Shown here one piece after another: positions 46,253-56,900 of a DNA stretch of 64,000 nucleotides. Numbering within the stretch: the stretch's first letter is position 1; each line of letters begins with the position of its first letter. The stretch is taken from positions 10,788,001 to 10,852,000 of the forward strand of contig CM082586.2 of the NCBI GenBank assembly GCA_040954595.2, read 5' to 3'. The position numbers and the translations under genes are program-made. Below the pieces are notes generated by a model. It was not told the origin of the DNA. It saw nothing but the letters and a program-made list of their open reading frames with translations, and made no database searches. Source of the DNA: Balanoglossus misakiensis (Eukaryota; Hemichordata).

Positions 46253-48957
46253 TTGGGGAAAATCATTAAAAAATGACAAATTATCGACTTTGCAAAATCT
46301 CACAATTTCGTCGATTTTTGAAAAAAACCATTGGGGGAAAATCATCAAAAAATGACAAATTATCGACTTTGCAAAATCTCAACATTTCGTCGATTTTTGA
46401 AAAAAATCATGGGTGAAAATCATCAAAAAATGACAAATTTTCGACTTTGCAAAATCTCAAAATTTCGTCGATTTTGAAAAAAATCATAGGTTCGTCGATT
46501 TAAAAAAAAAAACATGGGGGAAAATCATCAAAAAATGACAAATTTTCGACTTTGCAAAATCTCACAATTTCGTCGATTTTTGAAAAAAATCATGGGAGAA
46601 AATCATCAAAAAATGACAAATTTTCGACTTTGCAAAATCTCAACATTTCGTCGATTTTTGAAAAAAATCATAGGTGAAAATCATCAAAAAATGACAAATT
46701 TTTGACTGAAAAATCTCAACATTTCGTCGATTTTTGAAAAAAATCATGGATGAAAATCATCAAAAAATGACAAATTTTCGACTTTGCAAAATCTCAACAT
46801 TTCGTCGATTTTTGAAAAAAATCTTGGGTGAAAATCATCAAAAAATGACAAATTTTCGACTTTGCAAAATCTCAACATTTCGTCGATTTTTGAAAAAAAT
46901 CATGGGTGAAAATCATCAAAAAATGACAAATTTTCGACTTTGCAAAATCTCAAAATTTCGTCAATTTTTGAAAAAATCATGGGTGAAAATCATCAAAAAA
47001 TGACAAAATTTTCGACTTTGCAAAATCTCAAAATTTTGTCGATTTTGAAAAAAATCATAGGTTCGTCTTTTTTAAAAAAAAAAAACATGGATGAAAATCA
47101 TCAAAAAATGACAAATTTTTGACTTTGCAAAATCTCACAATTTCGTCGATTTTTGAAAAAAATCATGGGTGAAAATCATCAAAAAATGACAAATTTTCGA
47201 CTTTGCAAATTCTCAAAATTTCGTCGATTTTAAAAAAAAACATGGGGGAAAATCATCAAAAAATGACAAATTATCGACTTTGCAAAATCTCACAATTTCG
47301 TCGATTTTTGAAAAAAATCATGGGTGAAAATCATCAAAAAATGACAAATTTTCGACTTTGCAAAATCTCAACATTTCGTCGATTTTTGAAAAAAATCATG
47401 GGTGAAAATCATCAAAAAATGACAAATTTTCGACTTTGCAAAATCTCAAAATTTCGTCCATTTTTGAAAAAAAATCATGGGTAAAAATCATCAAAAAATG
47501 ACAAATTTTCGTCTATGCAAAATCTCAAAATTTCGTCGGTTTTTGAAAAATAATATGGTTGAAAATCATCAAAAAATGACAAAATTATCGACTTTGCAAA
47601 ATCTCACAATTTCGTCGATTTTTGAAAAAAATCATGGGTGAAAATCATCAAAAAATGACAAATTTTCGACTTTGCAAAATCTCAAAATTTCGTCGATTTA
47701 AAAAAAAATCATAGGTTCGTCGATTTAAAAAAAAAACATGGGTGAAAATCATCAAAAAATGACAAATTTTCGACTTTGCAAAATCTCACAATTTCGTCGA
47801 TTTTTGAAAAAAATCATGGGAGAAAATCATCAAAAAATGACAAATTTTCGACTTTGCAAAATCTCAACATTTCGTCGATTTTTGAAAAAAATCATTGGGG
47901 AAAATCATCAAAAAATGACAAATTTTCGACTTTGCAAAATCTCAAAATTTCGTCGATTTTGAAAAAAAATCATAGGTTCGTCGTTTTTTTAAAAAAAAAA
48001 CATGGGTGAAAATCATCAAAAAATGACAAATTTTTGACTTTGCAAAATCTCACAATTTCGTCGATTTTTTAAAAAAATCATGGGTGAAAATCATCAAAAA
48101 ATGACAAATTTTCGACTTTGCAAAATCTCAAAATTTCGTCCATTTTAAAAAAAAAACATGGGGGAAAATCATCAAAAAATGACAAATTTTCGACTTTGCA
48201 AAATCTCAAAATTTCGTCGATTTTGAAAAAAACCATTGGGGGAAAATCATCAAATAATGACAAATTATCGACTTTGCAAAATCTCACAATTTCGTCGATT
48301 TTTGAAAAAAATCATGTGTGAAAATCATCAAAAAATTACAAATTTTCGACTTTGCAAAATCTCAACATTTCGTCGATTTTTGAAAAAAATCATGGGTGAA
48401 AATAATCAAAAAATGACAAATTTTCGACTTTGCAAAATCTCAAAATTTCGTCCATTTTAAAAAAAAAACATGGGGGAAAATCATCAAAAAATGACAAATT
48501 TTCGACTTTGCAAATTCTCAAAATTTCGTCGATTTTGAAAAAAACCATTGGGGGAAAATCAACAAAAAATGACAAATTATCGACTTTGCAAAATTTCACA
48601 ATTTCGTCGATTTTTGAAAAAAATCATGGGTGAAAATCATCAAAAAATGACAAATTTTCGACTTTGCAAAATCTCAACATTTCGTCGATTTTTGAAAAAA
48701 ATCATGGGTGAAAATCATCAAAAAATGACAAATTTTCGACTTTGCAAAATCTCAAAATTTCGTCCATTTTTGAAAAAAAATCATGGGTTAAAATCATCAA
48801 AAAATGACAAATTTTCGTCTTTGCAAAATCTCAAAATTTCGTCCATTTTAAAAAAAAAACATGGGTGAAAATCATCAAAAAATGACAAATTTTCGACTGC
48901 AAAATTTCAAAATTTCGTCGGTTTTTGAAAAATAATATGGGTGAAAATCATCAAAAA
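46253..48957. repeat. 78-bp satellite block right of the retrotransposon array
   Basis: The same satellite resumes after the array, with composite-unit markers (CATAGGTTCGTCG plus A run) near 46490, 47060, 47715 and 47975. It ends at the monomer with CGTCGGTTTTTG and AATAATATGGGTG, the same monomer that precedes the interrupting element at 24494. No gene. Confidence 0.95.
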
Positions 48958-48985
48958 TAGCGTCAAGGACACTGTGGTCCCATTT
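48958..48985 (+). mobile_element. Truncated third copy of the satellite-interrupting element
   Basis: TAGCGTCAAGGACACTG and the inverted end GGTCCCATT (48976-48984) match the left ends at 22400 and 24494, with the same satellite junction. The match stops after CCCATTT, where unrelated sequence of the Helentron region starts. Confidence 0.75.
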
Positions 48986-49691
48986 AAACAGTGGAGTACG
49001 GAGATGAGGGGTGCCACAGTAGCAGAGGTAGGTAAGGCATCCAGTGTCTATTTTGCTGAATTGGGCAGCATACTGAAATTCAATGTTTAAGCACGAAAGA
49101 AGGGAGCAGGCAGTGTACGTTTTCTGTAGTTTAATTATAAATCATGTAAAGTAATAAATATAACAATGGGAATGAGTTGTGTTGCATATAAATTGTTTTA
49201 AAGAAATGAAATTGAATGACGCAATAAAAAATGTAATGGAAGCAGTAAAAAATGTCAAAGTAAATAAAGAGAACAGTAACAAGTATAAATTATGTTGAAT
49301 GGTACAAAATACTAAAGAAATGTTAAATATAAAATGTATCACTGAAGAACGTGTAAACTGAAATAAAAAAATCATTGGAAAAAATGTCTAATTAAATGAA
49401 GCAGTCAAAAATTGTCTAACCTAGGGGAAAAAAACAGTGAAAAATGTCAAATCAAGTAGAGAAATGTGAATGTCACATAAAAAAAAGGCAAGAAAGAAAA
49501 TGACAAACTGAACAAATAACTAAAAGCATGTGAAATAAAAAGAATGTGTCACTAAAAAATGTCTTCAAGTGTAATAAAAAAAGCAGGGAAGGAAATGTTA
49601 TAATGAATGAATGGAGGGAGCGCTGGTAAAGTGTGTAATCGGGAAAGGGTTGTGGAATGGAGAGCAAATGAAGGCAGTACGTTGAAAAACA
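48986..49691. other. Non-coding A-rich stretch downstream of the RPA-like gene
   Basis: No credible coding frame. The plus strand is A-rich and carries four scattered copies of AAAAATGTC (about 49245, 49380, 49438 and 49554) in otherwise unalike surroundings, perhaps a decayed sub-terminal repeat. Confidence 0.5.
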
Positions 49692-52145
49692 CTAGTTTTT
49701 GAAAGTGGTGATGGTGTTGGCAGAGTTGGCCTTAAATTGGAGCTCGCGTCCATCGCAGATGTCGGTGACGGCGTCCTGCAGTTGTTTCTGGGTGGTGTTG
49801 ACGGGGTTAATGGAGAATTTTCTGAGTAAATACTTGGTCTCCTTTGGGTAGATCTTGTATGTGTCAAGGTCATCACCGGTTTGTATTAAGAGGGAAAGTA
49901 TTGTGCCTGGTCTGCAGGATGGGCTTTTATTCTTTCTGCAGAAACGACATCTGAAAGAAATGAGAAATAGGCAATGTTGAAGTTGGTGGAATAAATATGT
50001 TGATTGCTGGCTGATGTGGAAAGGGTGTAACATGCAGTAATGTGGAAGAATATAAGTATTGAAGTAAAGTTGAATAAGGGATGTTACGGATGTCATGTGA
50101 ATATTTAGTTGTAAGGAAGCCAATTGGATTGTTGGGATATAAGGAAGAGATGTTATTGAGTGGCTGTGCACTGGTAAATTTTTCCAGCGGAATGGCTTAT
50201 GTCTGAAAATGGGACATTGCATGAAAAAACTGCTATGTATAGCTCAGCTGGTGTCTGCACACAAGGTATTGAGGGGCTGGTGGTAAGTGCGGATGAAGAG
50301 GAATTTTGGATTACCTGTTGCTGTCATTGAGAAATCCATTGCACCGAGGCGCATCTGCACATAAGAGAACTCTCTGTAGATTGGAGAGCCCTTGTAATGT
50401 CCCGGTTGTCCAGTTTGAGCTGTCATCGGAATCCGCCGATAAGGTGTCTGTAGTGTTTTGGTGTGATAGGGTTTCATGAGCCTGAAATAGAATTAGGGAA
50501 AGATTAGATTACCTGCGTGTGTTTTTGATAAATGAAGCTGTGGTTCGTGTGTCTGGAAATGTAGATGCTGAATTGGATGTTTGAAGAACTGAATAATGAC
50601 AACAGCGGATAATATATGTTGTCTACTATTATGTTGAATAATGTAGCTCTGAGGAAGAAGCTTTGATTGCAAAACAAAGTACTGAACGCATTTGGAAAAG
50701 TGGAAACGAAAGTTTGGAATAGTATTGAAATGTTACTTGTGGATTCACTATATGTTGTCATGGGCAAAGAAAAAGAAATGTGAATATTGTAATGAATTGT
50801 TTGAGCAGGGAATACAGGAAAAACAGTGGACAGTTTCAGTATAGTCAAGTTGTTTGTAGTGAACATAATACCTGAAAACGAAAGGGGTGGTACCAGGACA
50901 ATTTCCTGTTGGTATACACTGTATAGTGTATTGTATTGACTGATCAGTGAAGTACTTACCGATACTGATATTGTGGTGGATTGCCTGGATGTGAGGCGGT
51001 TGTTGAACGAGGCAGCTTTCTTCACATTGGTAATAGTTATAACATCACCAGTGGTGAGCTCACACTTCGTAAGATCTCCCCATACGGTTAGTTTGTACAC
51101 CCCTGAGCTGTCTCCAAATCCAATAGTTCTGCGTGGTAATTTGCCGTACCGGGTGTGGGTGGCTTTGGTGTTTTGAACCTAAAAGACAGAAGAAGTAATA
51201 AACAAATGGAAAACGGTAAAGAGTGTACCATGAGGTTTGTGAGATGAACGGTCGGGAAAAGGTGAGGTGGGGGTAGAAGTCAATAGGAAACGGACCTTTC
51301 TACCCTTCGAGGTCGATAGGGAACGGACCCCTCTCCTGTGCATCGAGGGATCTTCACGACGTGGAATAGCATTGCATACGCGGTTGTTCGGTGTACGGTA
51401 CGTGACCAGCTGTGGTGAAGGTCGTGTAACGTCGGGAAAACGAAGACGGTCATTGTATATATGGGTAACAGAGGAGTGAATGAAGTCAATAAAGCGTAAG
51501 CGAAATGTTCGTGATCTTGTGGAAAACACGACTACGTCAATTAAAGTAACGTGTTGGTGTTGATTTGTGGCAGAGTTTATTCGTGACAATGGAAGTGGGC
51601 GGGTAATCCGATTACGTGAGATTGTTGTTGGCCGCGAAATATCTAGGGCGAAAATGGGTGAATTGTGAAATGAGTGAGCATTTTAAGTGTAAACTTACCC
51701 TTACTACAGTTCCTGATATGTTGTGATAATTGGTGTTGTCGGCAATTGCTGCGGCCATAGTGACAACAGCAGCAGTGGGTGCTTGCTCTGTCATGCGACA
51801 GCGAAGTCCGTGAGCCTCGGTTGCGACACTTTCAGGAATGTTGAGGTCCACCCTATTAACAGCCAAGGTGGAGCCTTGGTTGATGGAAATCCCGTTGGAA
51901 CGCACGTAAATTTTCGGACCAAGAAATAGTGTACTTCCTTCATTTGCTCTCAATAAAGACAACGTGTCTTCTCTGGTTGACCAGATATACAGAGTGGTGG
52001 CAGCGGTGTGGTCTGCCACCACAGCCCGTTTAAATTTTTCGTTGGTCGAGGTATTTTCATAGTAGATTAGTTTAACTTGAGTGGTAACATCGTGGTAGGT
52101 GTTGGTCTCTTTCTGGCTTAATTCTTTTAGTGTTGATTTTGGCAT
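49692..52145 (-). CDS. RPA-like single-strand DNA-binding protein, four exons
   Basis: Model on the minus strand: exon 1 52145-51699 (149 codons, ATG directly after acceptor TTTCTTCCGTACAG); exon 2 51178-50960 (73 codons, donor GTAAGT); exon 3 50481-50315 (55 codons plus 2 bases, donor CAG/GTAATC); exon 4 49950-49692 (85 codons and stop). All junction phases match and the product has about 363 residues. Exon 1 (MPKSTLKELSQKETNTYHDV, then a LYIW strand) and exon 2 (GVYKLTVWGDL) look like OB folds of the RPA70 kind. Exons 3-4 form a zinc ribbon: C-x5-C (LLCADAPRC), then C-x2-C (CRFC). Animal Helitrons often carry RPA genes to bind ssDNA during rolling-circle transposition. A noncoding upstream exon ending at 52868 (ACA/GTAAGT) is possible. 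Confidence 0.7.
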
Positions 52146-52222
52146 CTGTACGGAAGAAACAAAGGTGAAATTATAAGACTGTGGTTTCACGATCAGTGGT
52201 TGAATGTACATGATGGTGGAAA

Positions 52223-52840
52223 CTATATCATCAAGGGGAAAACGCCAAACGAAAGGATTAATAGATTGGCATGTAGTTGCCACAAATCAGACGTGAGGGT
52301 CTCATCAGCGATCAGGTTTGCATTGAAAGTTTCAGAATGAAGAGTCTCTGGTAGTTGATGTTCAAATGAAATTACCAATTGTAATGTATCGAAGAATTCA
52401 CACGGGTCACCAAAAACTTTGAAATGGGCGCAATGAGTGCTGTTAACTGGAGAACAGTAGTACAAGCGTATTGTTGAAAATGAGACACGGCGGATGTTTG
52501 CGCCAATTGGCAAAACTTGTTCGTGTGTTGCGTCAGTTAACAGTTGCGAATGTGTGTACAGCTTTTTTGGGGGAAAACTGAACGACAGATTTTGTAATGT
52601 ACGGAGAGCAGTGCATGGGCCGAGCTTTGCAGACGTAATTGTCTGGTTATGAATATTCCAAAGAGAGCCAATTGGCGTACCGATATTTTGTTGACGTTGA
52701 ACGAAACGACAGTGGGGTGGTAGGTCAAATGGTGGGGCTTTGAAATGTCCCGCGGTATTTGACCAATGGAGTTGGCTTTCACTGTAGATTAAGCACCCGT
52801 GAATTTTTCGTACACAGTGTGGCATAATGAACCAAAGCAA
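52223..52840 (-). CDS. Unassigned 205-codon open frame
   Basis: Open from the ATG of MLWFIMPHC to a stop near 52223. I recognise no family in it. It overlaps the putative 5' intron (52146-52867) of the RPA-like gene, so if that intron is real this frame is intronic. Its length is more than I would expect by chance in this base composition. Either it is a relic of another Helentron cargo gene or a coincidence. Confidence 0.2.
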   Translation of the reverse strand: MLWFIMPHCVRKIHGCLIYSESQLHWSNTAGHFKAPPFDLPPHCRFVQRQQNIGTPIGSLWNIHNQTITSAKLGPCTALRTLQNLSFSFPPKKLYTHSQLLTDATHEQVLPIGANIRRVSFSTIRLYYCSPVNSTHCAHFKVFGDPCEFFDTLQLVISFEHQLPETLHSETFNANLIADETLTSDLWQLHANLLILSFGVFPLMI

Positions 52841-52893
52841 GGAAATAAAAAATAAAGTATAACTTACTGTGTGAGTGTGGTACTTGCGGTGAA

Positions 52894-53352
52894 CTAGACT
52901 GTGTGGATATAGTCTGTGCGGCTTGTTGTTCTGGATGAAAAAGGTGGGAAAGTGTGGTACGATGACCGATGTGCGCTGGAAAGTTGAAAGCGACGCGATG
53001 TTGTAGTTTCAGGAGTCAGGGAGCGAATGCGGTGAGCTCGCAGAAGTGTATGAGTGGACTTTCCGAAGACGACGCGTGAAAAATTTAATAATTGACGGAC
53101 ACAATGGATTTGCACCAATAGTAATACACAGAAATTGCCGACAAAGACAGTTTCGCAAAGGAACACGTGTGTATTGTTTACAAATATGACGTAACCGCCA
53201 GCGTGCAGATGAAAACAGAACGTGTTTACATGTTCAAAGCCAAGGAAGTCGATTGCTCCAGGGTTCTGAAAAACATTTCCGGTTGTGCATGACCGACAGG
53301 ATGTTTGTTCGTAATCTGTCAATGTGATGAGATGTGTACCACATGTTAGCAA
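52894..53352 (-). CDS. Unassigned 152-codon open frame
   Basis: Contains CRSC and a hydrophobic middle (HLHAGGYVIFVNNTHVFLCE). No family is recognised. It lies between the decayed endonuclease fragment and the putative upstream exon of the RPA-like gene on the same strand. It could be a leftover cargo exon or chance. Confidence 0.2.
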   Translation of the reverse strand: MLTCGTHLITLTDYEQTSCRSCTTGNVFQNPGAIDFLGFEHVNTFCFHLHAGGYVIFVNNTHVFLCETVFVGNFCVLLLVQIHCVRQLLNFSRVVFGKSTHTLLRAHRIRSLTPETTTSRRFQLSSAHRSSYHTFPPFSSRTTSRTDYIHTV

Positions 53353-53459
53353 TAAAATGGTGCCGTTTTGGTGTATAGGGGGAGATACCGATTATGTAAA
53401 TAAACTGGTAATGTGACAGGGCAGTTGTCATTGCAATGATGGACACAGTAATGTTGTTG

Positions 53460-53800
53460 TCAGGTTGTTTTCATTAAGTGTGACAGCAGCATGTATAGTT
53501 TTGACCAAATGTTTTTCAAGGTGCCACTTTTGATATGTGGTATATTGGCAAGTATAAGAACTAATGCAAAATGGTAGTCTGTTGTTTCTTCATTAAGTTG
53601 TTGACATTTCAAAGTACCCATTGCTGTGGGTGGGCAAAGATATGTCACCATTGAAGTCCCCGATAATGAACACTGGTTTATTGACATAGATGAAATCTAG
53701 CAGTGGTGTACTGTCCTTTGTGAATGTTGTACGTTGGCATGTTGGTACTGACACTTGGTAATAATGGTTTGTGGTGTAGCAATAATTGCACATATTGACT
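53460..53800 (-). pseudogene. Decayed duplicate of the Helentron endonuclease C-terminus
   Basis: Two overlapping frames together resemble the last about 110 residues of the large Helentron protein. PLLDFIYVNKPVFIIGDFNGD aligns with the intact PLLDLTKPILIMGDFNFD, and QQLNEETTDYHFAL with RQLIKEETTDQHSALD. A frameshift separates the two parts, and the catalytic SDH near the end has become SKL. This is a broken second copy lying just downstream of the intact gene. Either the gene tail was duplicated, or this is the remnant of a related Helentron. Confidence 0.75.
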
Positions 53801-53852
53801 CATACATGTATGTAATATGGGAAATAAGTGTATTTGAAATCTGCTGTTGTCA

Positions 53853-53858
53853 TTTAAT
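53853..53858 (-). terminator. Likely poly(A) signal of the large Helentron gene
   Basis: ATTAAA on the minus strand, about 50 bases beyond the stop codon at 53910. It is a common variant of the poly(A) signal. Confidence 0.4.
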
Positions 53859-53909
53859 TCTTATGTGTTGTCTTTTATGATTATGTCTATAATCTAACAC
53901 TGATTAATT

Positions 53910-56900
53910 TCAAGTGAATTGGCTGGGGTGAATGGCTGCATACACGGCCTTGTGATCAGACCATGAGTTTTCTATTGTGTCATAGGTAGTTGTGAAGAAG
54001 TTAAGAAAAATTAAGTCCAGAGCAGAATGCTGATCAGTTGTTTCTTCCTTTATTAGTTGCCGACAGTTACAAATTGATGTCATAAAGTGGAGGAAAGCAG
54101 TACTGGTATTAGGTAGTAGAATGTCAAAATTAAAGTCACCCATTATTAATATTGGTTTTGTCAAATCTAGTAGTGGCAGGAGATACTGTTGAAATTGTTG
54201 TTTGAATGTGTGGATTGTGCACTGAGGGGATTTATAGATCATAATGATTTGAAGTAGTTTATTTTGAATTAGGATGTTGGCTTTTATAAATTCGAACACT
54301 TTTGTTGAATGGCACTTGATATGAATCACTTGATATGAATCTTTGACATACAATACAAGACCATGATAGGGTCTTGTGAAATTTACAGCAGTGTTGTCAA
54401 TATGCACATCTTGGTCATTCCTGAATAGTAGATAATTTGGGAGATTGTAGGCTTCATTGGTATCATTAGTTGTTAATCTGGATTCAGCAATTCCGATAAC
54501 ATCAGCAGCAATTATATTGTGGTCACTGCATAAATCTGCAAAATGTTTATGGAGTGATCTAGCGTTTTGATATACTACTTTGCAGTGGTCATGAGGGAGG
54601 GCATATAATGGTTTGAAGCATAATTGAAGTTGGCTGTCATCACGGAGTCTTTTCATTTCATTGTGAACTGCTTCAGATATTGCGATTTTATTTTTATTCA
54701 ACTCCAGTATCTGAAGTCCACTTATTGTACGCACTCTACTTATTGCGACATAATGTATATGGTCAATTTTTCTTGTACCCATATGGATTATTACCTTATC
54801 AAGTGTATCACCCTGAGATTTGTGAATAGTTTTTGCAGCAGACGGTCTAAGTGGAAATTGAATTCTCATGACAGATACATGTTTGTAATATTTACTGGTA
54901 GGAAACTGGCGTTTAATGTCAAATATTGGAGTCAATTGTTTACCAATTTCTGGTTGATGCAAATGTTTGTATTTATGTCTTCTTAATAGACCAACATTTT
55001 TATCATCAAATTGAACCCAAATTATACTGGGGCGGTTGTTTGGTGTTCCTGTCATTCTGTGGTCTATTTGTTGCACTACACAACTGGCACCATTTGTCAT
55101 ACCATCCTCAACATCAACATTGGCAGTGAGATCATATCGCAGTCCAACAGCTATAGGTGCTTGTGATAATAAACCGCATGTTTTGGATGGATCTTTTGGA
55201 ATGGTCTTCAAAAGCTGTGCTTTCACTTGTTGTGAGACATCACCAATAACTGTGTCCAGTGCTGGTACAACAAGTTTATGGGATGTAGCATTTTGGTAAA
55301 CTTTATCATTATGTGACTCTACCATTGCATTGGTGGTGTATAAATGAGGAATGGACTCGTTGAGTGGTTGATCATGAGATATTACATAGTTTTGCAATTC
55401 AGAAATATCTTCATCTGTGTGCCTCCCTTCTCTCAATCTATTCAATAGTTGAGCAAAGTCTTCATCATCTTTCTGTCTCATGATCTGTGTTAGTTCATGC
55501 ATGGTGAAATGTTCTTTCCACAGATTAGTTGCTAATGGGCCATACTCTTTTGTTAGGTCTTTGAATATCCAGCCATCCATTACTGGTTTGAGTTGAAATA
55601 AATCACCAACAGTTATCATTGAAACACCACCAAATACTTGATTGTTACCTTTTATTTGTTGAAGTCGGAGATTTATGAAATTTAAAAGCTCATGGCCTAC
55701 CATGCTGATTTCATCAATGATTACAACTGATAAATGTTGATATTTACTTCGCAAAGTATTAAGTTTATCGCTATCCAGTGGTTTGTATTTATAACCTTGA
55801 CTTGCAGGTACTTTGAAAGCTGCATGAATAGTACTACCATTGATATGATAGGCTGCTTTACCAGTTGGCGCACATAACAATAAACGACAGTCGAGTGGTG
55901 ATTCACCAGCAATTGAACACAGATAGCGATGTAATGCCTGATATATTGCTCGGATTACAACTGACTTTCCTGTACCAGCACCCCCTGTGATAAATATATG
56001 CATTGGATCATGATTTGTCTTGACTGATTTCAAAACATGATGAAATATTTCCCTTTGTTTTACATTGAGAGATCTCACAAGTTTGTGATATTGTTCATCA
56101 GGGATACGTCCTGGGACGTTGCTGGTGTCATCAGTGGTGACAGTCGTATTCATACCAATGTCAACACCTATATCATAAGTGGTATGTTCTGGTTGGTCAT
56201 CAGGTTGAAAGTATATGAAATGATCATTTGGTGTAGTAGTTCCTTCTTCTAGATCATCTCTCTCAGCATGTTGCGTATTTGGAGCAATCTGATCAAATGC
56301 ATTTAAATCATCATTATCAAGTTGCTCTGCAGCTGTAGTGGCTTGATCTATCAACTCTGAATTATGTTCATACTTATCTATGGTTTGTGCAATAATGTGT
56401 TTGTTATGATTATAAGATTCTTGAAAGGTGGCACAACTGTTTAGAAGGTCAGAGCTTTCATTTCTCCATGGCATGTACAGCAACAATTTTTCACGACAGT
56501 AATTTTCATAGTCAACTTTCTTACTATAATTGACATAGCGTATTATACACGGATTTACACGTTCTTGTATTTTCATACCATTTTTGAGAATGATATTTAT
56601 TTTACTTGTCATATTGTCAGATTCTGAGTCCACACCTAAATCAGGGTCATCATGATCATCATCATTTATATCTTGTGGATAATTATCAGTGCATTTGGTT
56701 GAATATGTGACTCTAAGTTTAGATGCATAATCTGCAAGACACCAATTTTCTAATGCTTTTGGCCGTCTAGCATAACGTTTGATTAGATTGTCACTTTCTA
56801 TGTCAGTAGATTCTGCTGGTGTATTTTCAAGGGCAGTTTTGCTTTTGAGCAGGAATGTTCTTTGATCAGGTGGTGATGTGTTTATAAATACCACTTGTCT

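Noticed and set aside
50100-50202. Extra exon of the RPA-like gene after acceptor TTTTCAG at 50203
   Set aside because: The frame fits at its start, but I found no phase-compatible donor to reach the last exon. Joining exon 3 directly to exon 4 keeps frame and the zinc ribbon.
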